In this document: positions 9,560 through 21,421 of the stretch, piece after piece
Position numbering within the stretch: position 1 is the stretch's first letter
Layout of the letters: the number at the start of each line of letters is the position of its first letter
NCBI GenBank assembly: GCA_947625615.1
Contig: CANQPB010000003.1
Coordinates: 45,852-109,851 of the forward strand
Direction of reading: 5' to 3'
DNA: 64,000 nt
DNA from: an uncultured Clostridia bacterium
GTDB lineage: Bacteria > Bacillota > Clostridia > Oscillospirales > Ruminococcaceae
Position numbers and translations under genes: made by a program
Notes under the pieces: model-generated
Told to the model about the DNA's origin: nothing
The model's database searches: none
What the model saw: the letters and a program-made list of their open reading frames with translations, nothing else

Positions 9560-10546
9560 ATGTCAAAGACCATTGCGATTTTAGGCTCGGGGGGCTGGGG
9601 GCTTGCCCTTGCCTGCACCTGCGACCGCCTCGGCCACAGCGTGACCGTATGGAGTAAGTTTTCCGACGAGATTGAGGCAATAAAGCGCACCGGTGAGCTT
9701 AAGGCGAAGCTCCCCGGCGTTCAGATCCCCAAAACCGTTGCCCTGACGACCGACATAAGCTGCATTAAAGACGCCGACATCGTTTTGGTCGGTATCCCGA
9801 CGGCGTTTGTCCGCTCGGTCTGCGAAGAGGCAAAGCCCTATTTAAGCCGCCGCAGCGTTATTGTCAGCACGGCAAAGGGCCTCGAGGGCGGCTCCTTAAA
9901 AAGAATGAGCGAGATAATCTCCGAGGTATTCCCGGACAACACCATCGTCGTGATGAGCGGCCCGTCCCACGCCGAAGAGCTCGGCAGGGGAATCCCCACT
10001 GCGGTCGCGGTGGCTTCATATAACCGCTCCGCCGCCGAGATGATACAGCAGTCCTTTTCCGACAACACGCTTAGGCTTTACGTCAACGACGACGTCGTCG
10101 GCTGCGAGATAGGCGGCGCGGTCAAGAACGTAATCGCCCTTTGCTGCGGCGTCACCGACGGCCTCGGCCTCGGCGACAACACAAAGGCGGCGCTGATCAC
10201 CCGCGGCCTTTCCGAGATATCCCGCCTCGGTGTGGCGCTCGGCGGAAAGCCCAAGACATTCTCCGGGCTTGCCGGCCTCGGCGATCTTGTCGTCACCTGC
10301 ACGAGCATTCATTCGCGAAACTACCGCGCCGGCGTTCTTATCGGCCAGGGGGTCGACCCCGAGGAGGCAGTCAGGCGCACCGGCACCGTCGAGGGCTATG
10401 CCTGCGCAAAGGCCACCCTCGAGCTCGCCCGAAGCCGCGGCATTTCGATGCCGATAACCGAGGAGATCAACGAGATCCTCTTCGAGGGACAGTCCGCGAT
10501 ACAGGGCATTACCGACCTTATGAGCCGTCCGATGGGCTCTGAATAA
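9560..10546 (+). CDS. gpsA: NAD(P)-dependent glycerol-3-phosphate dehydrogenase
   Basis: LGSGGWGLALA, MSGPSHAEELGRGIPTAV, GLAGLGDLVVTCTS. Confidence 0.96.
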   Translation: MSKTIAILGSGGWGLALACTCDRLGHSVTVWSKFSDEIEAIKRTGELKAKLPGVQIPKTVALTTDISCIKDADIVLVGIPTAFVRSVCEEAKPYLSRRSVIVSTAKGLEGGSLKRMSEIISEVFPDNTIVVMSGPSHAEELGRGIPTAVAVASYNRSAAEMIQQSFSDNTLRLYVNDDVVGCEIGGAVKNVIALCCGVTDGLGLGDNTKAALITRGLSEISRLGVALGGKPKTFSGLAGLGDLVVTCTSIHSRNYRAGVLIGQGVDPEEAVRRTGTVEGYACAKATLELARSRGISMPITEEINEILFEGQSAIQGITDLMSRPMGSE

Positions 10547-10549
10547 GCC

Positions 10550-10585
10550 TTCGCCCCTGCCGAAAAGGCATGGGCGAAATTTTTT
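10550..10585 (+). terminator. Rho-independent terminator after gpsA
   Basis: TTCGCCC...GGGCGAA stem followed by ATTTTTT. Confidence 0.85.
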
Positions 10586-10596
10586 CCCGAAACGTC

Positions 10597-10625
10597 TTTA
10601 CAATTCATACTTTTTAGTGTAAAAT
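10597..10625 (+). promoter_or_regulatory. Sigma-A type promoter for pyrH
   Basis: TTTACA-N17-TAAAAT. Confidence 0.65.
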
Positions 10626-10676
10626 AGATATATCGGAAAATCTATGCAAATTAAATTATGTAAGGAATGTGATATT

Positions 10677-11381
10677 ATGGCGCCCGCATACAAAAGAGTT
10701 TTGCTTAAGCTTAGCGGCGAATCATTGGCCGGCGACAAGCCCTCCGGGCTTGATTTCGACGTTATTCAGAATATTTGCACCGGCATTAAAAAGGCCTACG
10801 ACGCCGGCGTGCAGATAGGCATAGTCGTCGGCGGAGGAAATTTCTGGAGAGGCCGCTCCTCCGGCACTATGGATCGCACGAGGGCCGACCACATCGGAAT
10901 GCTCGCCACCGCCATGAACGCTCTCGCCGTCGCGGACGTACTCGAATCGATGGGCGTCGACGTCAGGGTGCAGACATCTATATTCATGCAGCAGATAGCC
11001 GAACCCTATATCCGCAACCGCGCTATCAGACACCTTGAAAAGGGCAGGATAGTAATCTTCGGCTGCGGCACCGGCAGCCCCTTCTTCTCGACCGACACCG
11101 CCTCAAGCCTTCGCGCCGCCGAGATAGAGGCCGACGTAATGCTTAAGGCCACAATGGTGGACGGCGTTTACGACAAGGATCCCCACAAATTCGACGACGC
11201 CGTCAAATATAAGACCCTACGCCTCGAAGACGTCCTTTCGCAGCATCTCGGCGTTATGGATTCCACCGCCGCGGCCATGTGCCAGGACAACGACATACCG
11301 ATAATCGTATTTTCCATCGAAAATCCCGACAACATCTACCGCGCCTGCATGGGCGAGGACGTCGGCACGCTGGTTAAGTGA
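10677..11381 (+). CDS. pyrH: UMP kinase
   Basis: [51 protein letters not shown]. Confidence 0.96.
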   Translation: MAPAYKRVLLKLSGESLAGDKPSGLDFDVIQNICTGIKKAYDAGVQIGIVVGGGNFWRGRSSGTMDRTRADHIGMLATAMNALAVADVLESMGVDVRVQTSIFMQQIAEPYIRNRAIRHLEKGRIVIFGCGTGSPFFSTDTASSLRAAEIEADVMLKATMVDGVYDKDPHKFDDAVKYKTLRLEDVLSQHLGVMDSTAAAMCQDNDIPIIVFSIENPDNIYRACMGEDVGTLVK

Positions 11382-11443
11382 TACCGTCAGTAAACTAAAG
11401 CGTTCACAGCTTTATATATTCAATCTTGAAAGGAGCAATCAAC

Positions 11444-11998
11444 ATGAAAGAAGTTCTTGACGTTTCCAAGGAAAAAATGGATAAGACAATGAAGGTGCTC
11501 GCCTCAGACTTTGCGGCTATACGCGCCGGACGGGCAAATCCCGCGGTTTTAGACCGCATCACCGTCGACTACTACGGCACCCAGACGCCTATCAATCAGA
11601 TGGCCGCCATATCGGTCTCGGACGCCCGCGTGCTTGTCATTCAGCCGTGGGACAAATCCTCCCTCAAGGCCATTGAAAAGGCCATTCAGGCGAGCGATCT
11701 CGGCATAAATCCCTCTAACGACGGCTCGGTCATAAGGCTTGCCTTCCCGCAGCTCACCGAGGAGCGCCGTAAAGAACTCTCGAAGAACATCAAAAAGCTC
11801 GGCGAGGATTCAAAGGTCGCCATAAGGGCGATACGCCGCGACGCCAACGACAAGGTAAAGGCGATGAAGAAAAACGGCGATCTCACCGAGGACGATGTTA
11901 AGCTCTTCGATAAGGATATCCAGAAGCTGACCGATAAATACATCGAAAACATCGACGACGCCGTCGCCGTAAAGGAAAAGGAAATAATGACCGTCTGA
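11444..11998 (+). CDS. frr: Ribosome recycling factor
   Basis: [29 protein letters not shown]. Confidence 0.97.
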   Translation: MKEVLDVSKEKMDKTMKVLASDFAAIRAGRANPAVLDRITVDYYGTQTPINQMAAISVSDARVLVIQPWDKSSLKAIEKAIQASDLGINPSNDGSVIRLAFPQLTEERRKELSKNIKKLGEDSKVAIRAIRRDANDKVKAMKKNGDLTEDDVKLFDKDIQKLTDKYIENIDDAVAVKEKEIMTV

Positions 11999-12076
11999 TC
12001 GCGGTCAAGGGCATAAAGCCGCCTCCCCGTCTCCGAAAGGGGGCGGGGAGATACTGAATTCAAAGGTGGTGTTATC

Positions 12077-12805
12077 ATGCCGGTATTCAATAAAGAGGCT
12101 CCCGCCGTAAACGTCCCGCAGCATGTGGCGATAATCATGGACGGCAACGGCAGGTGGGCCAAAAAGCGCGGGCTTCCGCGCACCGCCGGCCACCGCGAGG
12201 GAGCAAAGACCCTTCGGCGGATAATCCGGGATCTCGATTCTTTCGGCGTGAAATACGCCACATTTTATTGCTTTTCTACCGAAAACTGGTCGCGCTCCGA
12301 AGAGGAGGTCTCCTCGCTGATGAAGCTTTTGGAGGAAAACTTAGACGACCTTGTCAACTATAAAGACGAAAACATCAAGCTCAGGTTTATCGGCGGCCGC
12401 GAGAGGCTCTCGGAAAACCTGATCAAAAAGATGGAGAACGGCGAGAGAAATTCCCTCGGGCACACCGGCATGACCGTCACGCTTGCGATAAACTACGGCG
12501 GCCGCGACGAAATAGTCCGCGCGGCAAAAAAGGCCGCCTCGCTTGCAAAGCAGGGGATTATTGACCCCGAAAGCATCGACGAACAAAGCTTCGGCGACAT
12601 GATAGCCGCCGACGGCGTTCCCGACGTCGACCTTATGATAAGAACCGGCGGCGAGCTGAGGCTCTCCAATTTTCTCATCTGGGAGAATTCCTACGCCGAG
12701 CTCTACTTTACCGACACACTCTGGTGCGATTTTTCAAAGAAGGATCTTGAAGCCGCGCTGAACGAATTTTCCCGGCGCAGCCGAAGGTTTGGTGACGCAA
12801 AATGA
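12077..12805 (+). CDS. uppS: Undecaprenyl diphosphate synthase (isoprenyl transferase)
   Basis: HVAIIMDGNGRWAKKRG, TFYCFSTENWSR, DLMIRTGGELRLSNFL. Confidence 0.97.
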   Translation: MPVFNKEAPAVNVPQHVAIIMDGNGRWAKKRGLPRTAGHREGAKTLRRIIRDLDSFGVKYATFYCFSTENWSRSEEEVSSLMKLLEENLDDLVNYKDENIKLRFIGGRERLSENLIKKMENGERNSLGHTGMTVTLAINYGGRDEIVRAAKKAASLAKQGIIDPESIDEQSFGDMIAADGVPDVDLMIRTGGELRLSNFLIWENSYAELYFTDTLWCDFSKKDLEAALNEFSRRSRRFGDAK

Positions 12806-13629
12806 AAACGAGAATTATTTCCGGCGCCGTCGGCCTTGTAATTCTGGCGGCCGTGCTCATGCTTCACACAACGCTTGTCTTCCCGATAGGCCTATGGGCT
12901 GTCGGCAGCCTGATGGCATATGAGATGATATCCTCGCAGAGCCTGAAAAAGGAATATTTTTACATAGGGCTCACGTCGCTCTACATTCTCTTCTGCGTGT
13001 TTCTGCCACGCCTTTCGGCCGCCTTTGAGGCTTTTCACGGCGCCGTGCCGTATATTGCGGCGACATTTGCATATATTGTAATCAGCCAATTTTTTGTACT
13101 TTTCCGGCATTCCGATTTCACCCTCGGAAAATATTACATCTGCCTTGCCTACTCGGTGCTGATAGCGCTTTGCATGCTCTCTCTCGCCATAATGGAATAC
13201 GGAAACGGCGGCAGGGGAGTTGCAAACATGATCCTTGCGTTCATGGGCGCGTGGGTGGCCGACAGCGGCGCCTACTTTGCCGGTACGTTTTTGGGAAAGC
13301 ATAAGCTCAGCCCGCAGATAAGCCCCAAAAAGACCGTCGAGGGCCTCATCGGCGGGGCGGCCGCAAACGCCGCGGTATTCGCGGTCTACGCCCTCGTCAG
13401 AAACAAAATCCTCGGGGACATGCTCCACCCGGTTATCCTTGCAGTTATAGGGATAATCTGCTGCTTCTTAGGGCTTTTGGGGGATCTCACGGCCTCGCTC
13501 ATCAAGCGGGACTGCGGAATCAAGGACTACGGCAATATAATGCCCGGCCACGGCGGCGCCATGGACAGATTTGACAGCCTTGTGTATATCACCCCATTCT
13601 TTGTCTTTGTTCTGGGAGGACTGCTATGA
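12802..13629 (+). CDS. cdsA: Phosphatidate cytidylyltransferase
   Basis: DSGAYFAGTFLGKHKLSPQISPKKTVEG, DYGNIMPGHGGAMDRFDSL; 4-nt overlaps with both neighbours. Confidence 0.95.
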   Translation: MKTRIISGAVGLVILAAVLMLHTTLVFPIGLWAVGSLMAYEMISSQSLKKEYFYIGLTSLYILFCVFLPRLSAAFEAFHGAVPYIAATFAYIVISQFFVLFRHSDFTLGKYYICLAYSVLIALCMLSLAIMEYGNGGRGVANMILAFMGAWVADSGAYFAGTFLGKHKLSPQISPKKTVEGLIGGAAANAAVFAVYALVRNKILGDMLHPVILAVIGIICCFLGLLGDLTASLIKRDCGIKDYGNIMPGHGGAMDRFDSLVYITPFFVFVLGGLL

Positions 13630-14777
13630 AAAGTATAGCCGTGCTCGGCTCCACCGGCGCGATAGGTGTTCAGGCGCTCGACGTCGCAAGAATGAACGGG
13701 CTTCGCGTTTCGGCGCTTGCCGCGCGCTCGAACGTAAAGCTCCTCGCCGAGCAGATAACCGAGTTTAAGCCGGAATACGCCTGCATCTACGACGAATCCC
13801 TTGCCGACGAGCTTTATGATCTCACCCGCGGAACGGGCGTAAATATAGTCTGCAGAATGGACGGCCTCTGTAAAGTTGCTTCGCTTGACAGTGCTGACAC
13901 CGTTTTAAACGGCGTCGTCGGTACTATAGGTCTTAAGCCCACTCTTACGGCCATTGAGGCCGGCAAGGACGTCGCCCTCGCCAACAAGGAGGCTCTTGTC
14001 GCCGGCGGAGACATCGTCATGGACGCTGTCAGGCGTAAAGGCATAAACCTTTACCCCGTCGACAGCGAGCATTCGGCAATTTTCCAGTGCCTTCAGGGCT
14101 CCCGCCGGCAGGATCTCAAAAAAATAATTCTCACGGCCTCGGGCGGGCCATTTTTCGGCAAGCGCCGCGATGAGCTCGTAGACGTCACCGTTTCGCAGGC
14201 CCTTGCCCACCCCACCTGGAAGATGGGCAAAAAAATCACCGTCGATTCCGCCACCCTCATGAACAAGGGCCTCGAATTTATAGAGGCTATGCGGCTTTTC
14301 GGCGTATCTTCGGATCAGATAGAAATAGTCATTCACCGCGAAAGCGTTCTTCATTCCGCCGTCGAATTTAAAGACGGCGCTGTAATCGGCCAGTTAGGCG
14401 TTCCCGACATGCGCGTGCCTATCCAGTATGCGCTCACCTGCCCGCAGCGGCTCGAAAGCCCCGTAAAGCCTTTAAGCCTTACAGACTACGGCAACCTCAG
14501 CTTTTATAAGCCCGATTTTGAGGCGTTCGACTGCATAAAGACCGCCCTCAAAGCCGCGGCATTGGGAGGCTCTGCCCCGGCAATAGTCAGCGGAGCTGAC
14601 GAGGAGGCGGTGGCGCTGTTCCTCTCGGGAAAAATAAGCTTTTTGCAGATAGGCGAGCTTGTTTCCGGCGCGCTCGAAAGCCTTTCTGTATGCCCGCTCA
14701 ACAGCTCCGAGGACGTCTATTCCGCCGTCGGTGCGGCGCGTGAATACGTCGCGGAAAGATTTGCAAAGGGTCTGTAA
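13626..14777 (+). CDS. dxr: 1-deoxy-D-xylulose-5-phosphate reductoisomerase
   Basis: LGSTGAIGVQALDV, ANKEALVAGG, PVDSEHSAIFQCLQG. Confidence 0.97.
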   Translation: MKSIAVLGSTGAIGVQALDVARMNGLRVSALAARSNVKLLAEQITEFKPEYACIYDESLADELYDLTRGTGVNIVCRMDGLCKVASLDSADTVLNGVVGTIGLKPTLTAIEAGKDVALANKEALVAGGDIVMDAVRRKGINLYPVDSEHSAIFQCLQGSRRQDLKKIILTASGGPFFGKRRDELVDVTVSQALAHPTWKMGKKITVDSATLMNKGLEFIEAMRLFGVSSDQIEIVIHRESVLHSAVEFKDGAVIGQLGVPDMRVPIQYALTCPQRLESPVKPLSLTDYGNLSFYKPDFEAFDCIKTALKAAALGGSAPAIVSGADEEAVALFLSGKISFLQIGELVSGALESLSVCPLNSSEDVYSAVGAAREYVAERFAKGL

Positions 14778-14806
14778 TTTTTAATCAATTCAAAAGAGGT
14801 GCGAAT

Positions 14807-15862
14807 TTGGTAGTTTTATACATTATCGTCGCCGTCCTGATCTTCGGGATAATCATAATTATCCACGAGGCCGGACATTTCACGGCTGCGAAGGCGTGTG
14901 GCGTCAAGGTCAACGAATTTTCACTCGGCATGGGCCCCCGGCTTTTCGGCTGGGGCAGCGGCGAGACAAAATATTCACTACGTCTTTTCCCGATAGGCGG
15001 CTATGTCTCCATGGAGGGGGAGGACGAGGCGAGCGGCGATCCGCGCGCCTTTAACCGCAAGCCGGTTTGGCAGCGCCTGATAATCGTTTGCGCAGGCGCT
15101 TTTATGAATCTTGTCCTCGGCTTTGTTATACTTATAATAGTCACGTCGTTCGAGGACGGCATCACCACCACCCGCGTAGCCGGATTTTATTCCGAAGATT
15201 CGCCCTCCCATGTAAGCGGCCTCGAGGTGGGGGACGAGATTGTCAGGGTGAACGGAATGAGAGTTTTCTGCGACACCGACATCTCCTATCAGTTCCAGCT
15301 CGACGAAGACCGCACCTTTGAAATGACCGTCCTGCGCGGCGGCCAAAAGGTCACCCTTCCCGCGGTTCATTTCGACGGCGAGACCTTAGAGGACGGCACC
15401 AAAAGCCTTGCAATCGACTTTTACGTTCAGGGCGAAAAGGTGGCGCCACTCAGCGTGTTAAGCTATTCCTGCCGAAAGTTCGTTTCGGTTGCAAGAATGA
15501 TCTGGCTGTCGCTGTTTGATCTCATACGCGGCCGCTACACGATAAACGATCTCTCCGGCCCCGTCGGCATAGTGGGGGAGATAGGCAAGGTCGTCGGCTC
15601 GACTGCCGAGGGCGTCGCCGTCGGCGATATGATACTCAATCTCATGTCCTTTGTCGTGTTCATAACGATAAACGTCGGAATTTTCAACATTCTCCCGATA
15701 CCCGCCCTCGACGGCGCAAGGGCGCTGTTTCTCGTCATCGAGATGATACGCCGCAAGCCCGTAAAGCCTGAGCTTGAGGGCACCATTCACTTTGTCGGGC
15801 TGATGCTTTTATTCGGCCTGATGATAGTCGTCACCTTCTTTGACATAAGAAAGCTGTTCTGA
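14807..15862 (+). CDS. rseP: RIP metalloprotease RseP/RasP (site-2 protease, M50)
   Basis: HEAGHFTAAKACGVKV, PDZ region, NILPIPALDGAR; TTG start. Confidence 0.93.
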   Translation: MVVLYIIVAVLIFGIIIIIHEAGHFTAAKACGVKVNEFSLGMGPRLFGWGSGETKYSLRLFPIGGYVSMEGEDEASGDPRAFNRKPVWQRLIIVCAGAFMNLVLGFVILIIVTSFEDGITTTRVAGFYSEDSPSHVSGLEVGDEIVRVNGMRVFCDTDISYQFQLDEDRTFEMTVLRGGQKVTLPAVHFDGETLEDGTKSLAIDFYVQGEKVAPLSVLSYSCRKFVSVARMIWLSLFDLIRGRYTINDLSGPVGIVGEIGKVVGSTAEGVAVGDMILNLMSFVVFITINVGIFNILPIPALDGARALFLVIEMIRRKPVKPELEGTIHFVGLMLLFGLMIVVTFFDIRKLF

Positions 15863-15885
15863 ATTTTTGGAAGGAGCCGCGAGCC

Positions 15886-16923
15886 ATGCGCAAAGTCACA
15901 CCCGTAAAGTTAAAGCACCTTACACTTGACGGCAAGAGGATCTATGTCCAGTCGATGCTCAATGTGAGATCCGACGATGTCGCCGGAAACGTCGCGCAGG
16001 CAAAGGCCCTTGAAAAAGCCGGCTGCGAGATTATAAGGGTCTCGATACCCGACGAAAAGGCGCTTGCTCTCATCGAGGCGATAAAGCGCGAGGTTAGCGT
16101 GCCGCTTGTCGCCGACATTCACTTCGACTACCGCCTTGCGATAGCCTCCTGCGAGAGGGGGATCGACAAGATAAGGATAAATCCCGGAAACATCGGCTCC
16201 GAGGATAGGGTAAAAGCCGTCGCCGACGAATGCCGCCGCCGTGGTATCCCGATAAGGATAGGGGTAAATTCCGGCTCGCTCGAAAAGGGCCTTTTGGCGA
16301 AATACGGCGCACCGACGGCAGAGGCTTTGTGCGAAAGCGCGCTCGGCGAGATAGCCATGCTCGAGCGCTGCGGCTTTTACGATATTGTGATATCCTTAAA
16401 GTCCTCCGATGTTTCGACGATGATAGACGCCTACAGGCTTATCGCCGAGAAGACGTCCCACCCTTTGCACCTCGGCGTCACCGAGGCGGGTACATATAAA
16501 ATGGGGCTGATAAAATCGGCGATAGGGATAGGCTCGCTGCTTTCTGACGGCATTGGCGAGACGATACGCGTTTCGCTTACCGACGATCCCGTCCGCGAGG
16601 TGGAGGCGGGCTTTGATATCCTTCGGGCGCTCGGAAAAACAGGCGGGGTAAAGCTCGTCTCCTGCCCGACCTGCGGCCGCACGAGAATAGACCTTATCGG
16701 CCTTGCCTCAAAGGTGGAAAACGCGGTGAAGGACATCGACAAGGACATCACGGTCGCGGTTATGGGCTGCGTCGTGAACGGCCCCGGCGAGGCGAGAGAG
16801 GCAGATATCGGCCTTGCCGGCGGAGACGGCTGCGCGGTGATCTTCAAAAAGGACAGGATAATCGGCAAATTTTCTGAGGAAGAGGCGCTGCCGGCGCTTC
16901 TTCGAGAGATAGACAGACTTTAA
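15886..16923 (+). CDS. ispG: 4-hydroxy-3-methylbut-2-en-1-yl diphosphate synthase (flavodoxin)
   Basis: VQSMLNV, PLVADIHFDYRLA, KIRINPGNIG, SCPTCGRTRIDL, VMGCVVNGPGEA. Confidence 0.96.
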   Translation: MRKVTPVKLKHLTLDGKRIYVQSMLNVRSDDVAGNVAQAKALEKAGCEIIRVSIPDEKALALIEAIKREVSVPLVADIHFDYRLAIASCERGIDKIRINPGNIGSEDRVKAVADECRRRGIPIRIGVNSGSLEKGLLAKYGAPTAEALCESALGEIAMLERCGFYDIVISLKSSDVSTMIDAYRLIAEKTSHPLHLGVTEAGTYKMGLIKSAIGIGSLLSDGIGETIRVSLTDDPVREVEAGFDILRALGKTGGVKLVSCPTCGRTRIDLIGLASKVENAVKDIDKDITVAVMGCVVNGPGEAREADIGLAGGDGCAVIFKKDRIIGKFSEEEALPALLREIDRL

Positions 16924-16935
16924 GGACGTGTGAAA

Positions 16936-19900
16936 ATGGAAAAAAAGCTTGCGGTTTTCTTTGAAGCGTATGCCGACGGCATTCCGGCGGGCATCGCCGA
17001 GGGCGTAATACGCAGAATGGTCTTTTCGCGCGACAGAACCTCGCTCGCCGTCGAGGTGGATTTTTCGTCTCTGGTTTCTTCCGACGACCTTCACGAATTT
17101 GCCGCGCTTTTAAAGAAAAATCTCAATCTTCGCGATGTTTATATAATCCCGAAATATCCCTCCGAGCTCTTTTCCGCCGAGGCCGTGCCCGACGTCATTC
17201 GCGAGCTTAAAAACCGCGTGCCGGTAAACGGCTTTTTGGACAACGCCGGCTTTCTGATCGACGGCGACGTTTTATCTATAGACCTCAAAAACGGCGGAGA
17301 ATCGGTTCTGCGCAGCGCCGGCACCGAGGAAGCCCTGACAAAGCTTATCTACAGCCGCTTCGGCCGCAGCGTAAAGATTAAATTCACCGGGAATCTTTCC
17401 CTCAACACCGAAGACCGCTCGAAGCAGCAGGACGAGCTTCTGAAAAAGCTCACGCCGCCCCCGGCTTCCCAGCAGCCTTTGCGCGAAGCGCCTCCCCAGC
17501 AGGGCGGTTCCCGCGGATATGACCGCCCGCAGCAGTTCCGCTCCTACGGCTCCCGCAGAAACGAGGAGCCCTATCAGGTGTTTGACTACGAAATCAGCGT
17601 CCCCGGCGTAGGGCTTCTGCCCACTGCGACGTCCGTCATGGGTCAGGAGATACACCCAGACAGCCCGCCCGCGGACATTTCGACTATCACCGAAAAGAGC
17701 GGCAGGGTGTTTATCGTCGGCGACGTGTTCAACCTTGAAAGCAAGGAGACCCGCGACGGAAAGCGCCTTATCATAACCCTTTCTGTCACCGACTACAACG
17801 GCTCGATAATCGTAAAGATCCTCGAAATGACCCCGCGCGGCCGTGCGCTCATGGAAAACCTGAAGACAAAGCTCACCCTTGCCATAGTCGGCGACACCCA
17901 ATTCGACAGCTACGACAACGAGGTGAACATCAAGCCCCGCGACATAAGCATAGTCAAGCGCGTCCGCAAGACCGACGACGCCCCCGTCAAGCGCGTTGAG
18001 CTGCACTGCCACACCAACATGTCTATGATGGACGGCGTTTCGCCCGTCACCGATATAGTCCGCCGCGCCTACGAATGGGGAATGCCCGCGCTTGCGGTCA
18101 CCGATCACGGCGTCGTGCAAAGCTTCCCCGACGCCATGTACGAGGTGGATTCTATCCGCAAGAGCGGCGGGCAGTTTAAGGTCATCTACGGGATCGAGGC
18201 CTATCAGGTCAACGATGAAAACGTCGTCGTTGTCGGGCCGGACAGCCGCCCCCTCACCGGGGAATTCATAGTATTCGACCTTGAAACCACCGGCCTTTCC
18301 GCCGCCAACGAGAGAATTATAGAGCTTGGTGCGGTAAAGGTTAAGGATCTTTCCGTCGTCGACAGAATGAACATATTCATAAACCCCGAAAAGCCAATCC
18401 CCGGCAGGATTATAGATCTCACCGGCATACGCGACGACATGGTCAAGGACGCCCCGCTTGAGGGCGAGGCGCTTGACAAATTCATCGACTTCTGCGGGGA
18501 AAACCCCGTTTTGGTCGCTCACAACGCCTCTTTCGACACTTCATTTATCAGAGCCGCCGCCGAGCGCTGCGGCAAGGACTTTTCCTTTACATATATCGAC
18601 ACCGTTCCCTTCTCGCGGGCAATGCTTCCGCAAAATTCAAAGCATACCCTTGACGCCGTCGCGAAGGCCCTAAATCTGGGTGATTTTAACCACCACCGCG
18701 CCTGCGACGACGCCGAGATGAACGCGAACATTTTCATAGTGCTCTCCCGCCGCCTTATGGAGAGGGACGAAAACGCGAATGTCGGAAACCTTAACGCGCT
18801 TTTGGCAAAGACGGATATCAACCACCTGCCCACCTTCCACCAGATAATCATCGCAAAGAACAAGACGGGCTTAAAAAATCTCTACAAGCTCGTTTCGTAT
18901 TCAAACCTCAACTATTACTACAAATACCCGCGCATTCCCAAGTCCGAGCTTATCAAGCACCGCGAGGGGCTTATCGTCGGCTCGGCCTGCGAGGCCGGCG
19001 AGCTCTTTCGCGCAGTCTTTCAGGGCAAGCCCTGGGAGGAGCTTCTTGAAATCGCGAGGTTCTATGATTACCTCGAGATCCAGCCTATAGGCAACAACAT
19101 GTTCATGCTGCGAAACGACAGCGTAAGCTCGCAAGAGGAGCTTATGGAATTCAACCGCACTATAGTCCGCCTCGGCGAGGAACTCAACATTCCCGTTGTG
19201 GCGACAGGCGACGTTCATTTTCTTGACGAGCGTGACGGAATCTTCCGCAGCATTCTCACCTCGGTCATGTACACCGATTCCGACACCCAGGCGCCTCTTT
19301 ATTTAAAGACGACGGGGGAGATGCTCAAAGAATTTGCCTATCTCGGCGAGGAAAAGGCCTACGAGGTAGTCGTCACGAATTCCAATCTCATCGCCGACAT
19401 GACCGACCCCGAGCTTCGGGCGTTCCCCAAGGGCACCTTTACGCCCCACATCGACGGCGCCGACGAGGAGCTGACCGAAATTTGCTGGAGGCGCGCCAAG
19501 GAAATCTACGGCGATCCGCTGCCCGAAATCGTGTTCAAGCGCCTCGACCGCGAGCTCACCTCAATTATCGAGCACGGCTTTGCGGTTCTCTATGTAATCG
19601 CAAAACGTCTTGTCGCCGATTCCGTCGAGCACGGATATCAGGTGGGCTCCCGAGGATCCGTCGGTTCAAGCTTTGTGGCCTCAATGTGCGGAATTTCCGA
19701 GGTAAACCCGCTGGTTCCCCACTACGTCTGCCCCAACTGCCACGAGAGCGAATTCTTCACAAAGGGCGAATACGGCTCCGGCTTCGATCTTCCGCCGAAA
19801 AAATGCCCGAAGTGCGGCACCGACATGAAGCGCGACGGCCATGACATTCCCTTTGAAACCTTCCTCGGCTTCCACGGCGACAAGTCGCCGGATATCGACC

Positions 19901-21318
19901 TAAACTTCTCGGGCGACTACCAGTCCTCGGCTCACAAATTCACCGAAGTTTTATTCGGCGCCGAAAACGTCTTCAAAGCGGGCACCATTTCCACCGTCGC
20001 CGACAAGACCGCCTACGGCTATGTCATGAAATATCTTGAGGAGCGCGGCAAGACCGTCAGCAACGCCGAGATCGCAAGGCTCACCCAGGGCTGCACCGGC
20101 ATAAAGCGCACCACCGGCCAGCACCCCGGCGGAATGGTAGTCATACCCTCGGAATACGAGGTCTACGATTTTACTCCTGTTCAGCACCCCGCCGAAAAGA
20201 CCGATTCCGACGTCGTCACCACCCACTTCGACTTCAACTCGCTGCACGACACCATCTTAAAGCTCGATGAGCTCGGCCACGATGTCCCGACGATATATAA
20301 ATATTTAGAAGACATGACCGGCCTTAAGATAACCGACACCCCGATGAGCGATAAGAAGGTCTATTCTCTGTTCACTTCCCCCGAGGCCCTCGGGATCACC
20401 GAGGAGGAGCTCGGCTGGTCGAACGGCACCCTTGCTATCCCCGAAATGGGCACCCCGAACACCCGCGACATGCTTAAGGAGACAAAGCCGAAGACCTTTG
20501 CCGATCTTTTGCAGATATCCGGCCTCTCCCACGGCACCGACGTGTGGGCGGGCAACGCCCAGGAGCTTATCCGCAGCGGCACCTGCACCATCGATCAGGT
20601 TATAGGAACGCGCGACTCCATAATGACCTATCTTATATATCACGGCGTAGACGAAAGCCTTTCCTTCAAGATAATGGAGATAGTCAGAAAGGGCAACGCG
20701 CCCAAGCTTCTTACAGACGAGATGAAGCAGACCATGCGCGATCACGGCGTGCCGGAGTGGTATATCGACAGCTGCATGAAGATAAAATACATGTTCCCGA
20801 AGGCTCATGCCGCGGCATACGTCACGGCGGCCATACGTCTTGCGTGGTTCAAGGTATACCGCCCCCTCGAATTCTACGCCGCAATATTCACCGTCCGCGG
20901 CGAGGACTTCGACGCCGAAAGCGCCATTCGCGGAAAATTGGCCACGCAGTATAAAATCGAAGAGCTGAAGCAGATGGGCAAGGAGCGCTCGGCCAAGGAC
21001 ACGGGCGTCATGGAAATGCTGCTGATAATCAACGAAATGCTCTGCCGCGGGTTCGAATTCCTGCCGATAGACATTCACAAATCCCACGCGACCGTATATA
21101 AAATAGAGGACGGAAAGCTGAGGCTGCCCTTTATCGCCCTCGCCGGCGTCGGCGAAAAGGCCGCGCAGTCGCTTTACGCCGCCGCCCAGCGCGACGACTT
21201 CATCTCCATAGAGGAATTTGCGCTCGCGGCCGGGGTAAACAACACCGTTATAGACCAGCTCAGCGCCCTCGGCGCCTTCGGCGATATGCCCGAGACCGCC
21301 CAGATGACCCTGTTCTGA
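16936..21318 (+). CDS. polC: DNA polymerase III PolC-type alpha subunit
   Basis: OB-fold, PHP ([14 protein letters not shown]), DEDDh exonuclease (FDLETTGLS), Pol domain [13 protein letters not shown]-terminal HhH region. Confidence 0.97.
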   Translation: MEKKLAVFFEAYADGIPAGIAEGVIRRMVFSRDRTSLAVEVDFSSLVSSDDLHEFAALLKKNLNLRDVYIIPKYPSELFSAEAVPDVIRELKNRVPVNGFLDNAGFLIDGDVLSIDLKNGGESVLRSAGTEEALTKLIYSRFGRSVKIKFTGNLSLNTEDRSKQQDELLKKLTPPPASQQPLREAPPQQGGSRGYDRPQQFRSYGSRRNEEPYQVFDYEISVPGVGLLPTATSVMGQEIHPDSPPADISTITEKSGRVFIVGDVFNLESKETRDGKRLIITLSVTDYNGSIIVKILEMTPRGRALMENLKTKLTLAIVGDTQFDSYDNEVNIKPRDISIVKRVRKTDDAPVKRVELHCHTNMSMMDGVSPVTDIVRRAYEWGMPALAVTDHGVVQSFPDAMYEVDSIRKSGGQFKVIYGIEAYQVNDENVVVVGPDSRPLTGEFIVFDLETTGLSAANERIIELGAVKVKDLSVVDRMNIFINPEKPIPGRIIDLTGIRDDMVKDAPLEGEALDKFIDFCGENPVLVAHNASFDTSFIRAAAERCGKDFSFTYIDTVPFSRAMLPQNSKHTLDAVAKALNLGDFNHHRACDDAEMNANIFIVLSRRLMERDENANVGNLNALLAKTDINHLPTFHQIIIAKNKTGLKNLYKLVSYSNLNYYYKYPRIPKSELIKHREGLIVGSACEAGELFRAVFQGKPWEELLEIARFYDYLEIQPIGNNMFMLRNDSVSSQEELMEFNRTIVRLGEELNIPVVATGDVHFLDERDGIFRSILTSVMYTDSDTQAPLYLKTTGEMLKEFAYLGEEKAYEVVVTNSNLIADMTDPELRAFPKGTFTPHIDGADEELTEICWRRAKEIYGDPLPEIVFKRLDRELTSIIEHGFAVLYVIAKRLVADSVEHGYQVGSRGSVGSSFVASMCGISEVNPLVPHYVCPNCHESEFFTKGEYGSGFDLPPKKCPKCGTDMKRDGHDIPFETFLGFHGDKSPDIDLNFSGDYQSSAHKFTEVLFGAENVFKAGTISTVADKTAYGYVMKYLEERGKTVSNAEIARLTQGCTGIKRTTGQHPGGMVVIPSEYEVYDFTPVQHPAEKTDSDVVTTHFDFNSLHDTILKLDELGHDVPTIYKYLEDMTGLKITDTPMSDKKVYSLFTSPEALGITEEELGWSNGTLAIPEMGTPNTRDMLKETKPKTFADLLQISGLSHGTDVWAGNAQELIRSGTCTIDQVIGTRDSIMTYLIYHGVDESLSFKIMEIVRKGNAPKLLTDEMKQTMRDHGVPEWYIDSCMKIKYMFPKAHAAAYVTAAIRLAWFKVYRPLEFYAAIFTVRGEDFDAESAIRGKLATQYKIEELKQMGKERSAKDTGVMEMLLIINEMLCRGFEFLPIDIHKSHATVYKIEDGKLRLPFIALAGVGEKAAQSLYAAAQRDDFISIEEFALAAGVNNTVIDQLSALGAFGDMPETAQMTLF

Positions 21319-21421
21319 CCAGGAATCCGTTTTATCGGCTTTTGAAGTAACTAATCCACCCCCTCCCGAATATTATGTAACGAAGTCATAGCACTTTAAT
21401 ACTTAATACAGGAGGATTCAT

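Noticed and set aside
12023-12050. CTCCCCG...CGGGGAG hairpin between frr and uppS as a terminator
   Set aside because: Strong stem but no U-tract; could be a processing or stability hairpin, so not called as a terminator.
17272-18522. 416-aa minus-strand ORF antisense to polC (and 20305..21087)
   Set aside because: Shadow ORF produced by high-GC codon usage opposite an unambiguous polC; no family features or RBS context.
21368-21394. Sigma-E promoter (GAATATT ... CATAGCAC) before the Cys-rich gene
   Set aside because: The -35 match is good, but the spacer is 12 nt and the -10 is poor.
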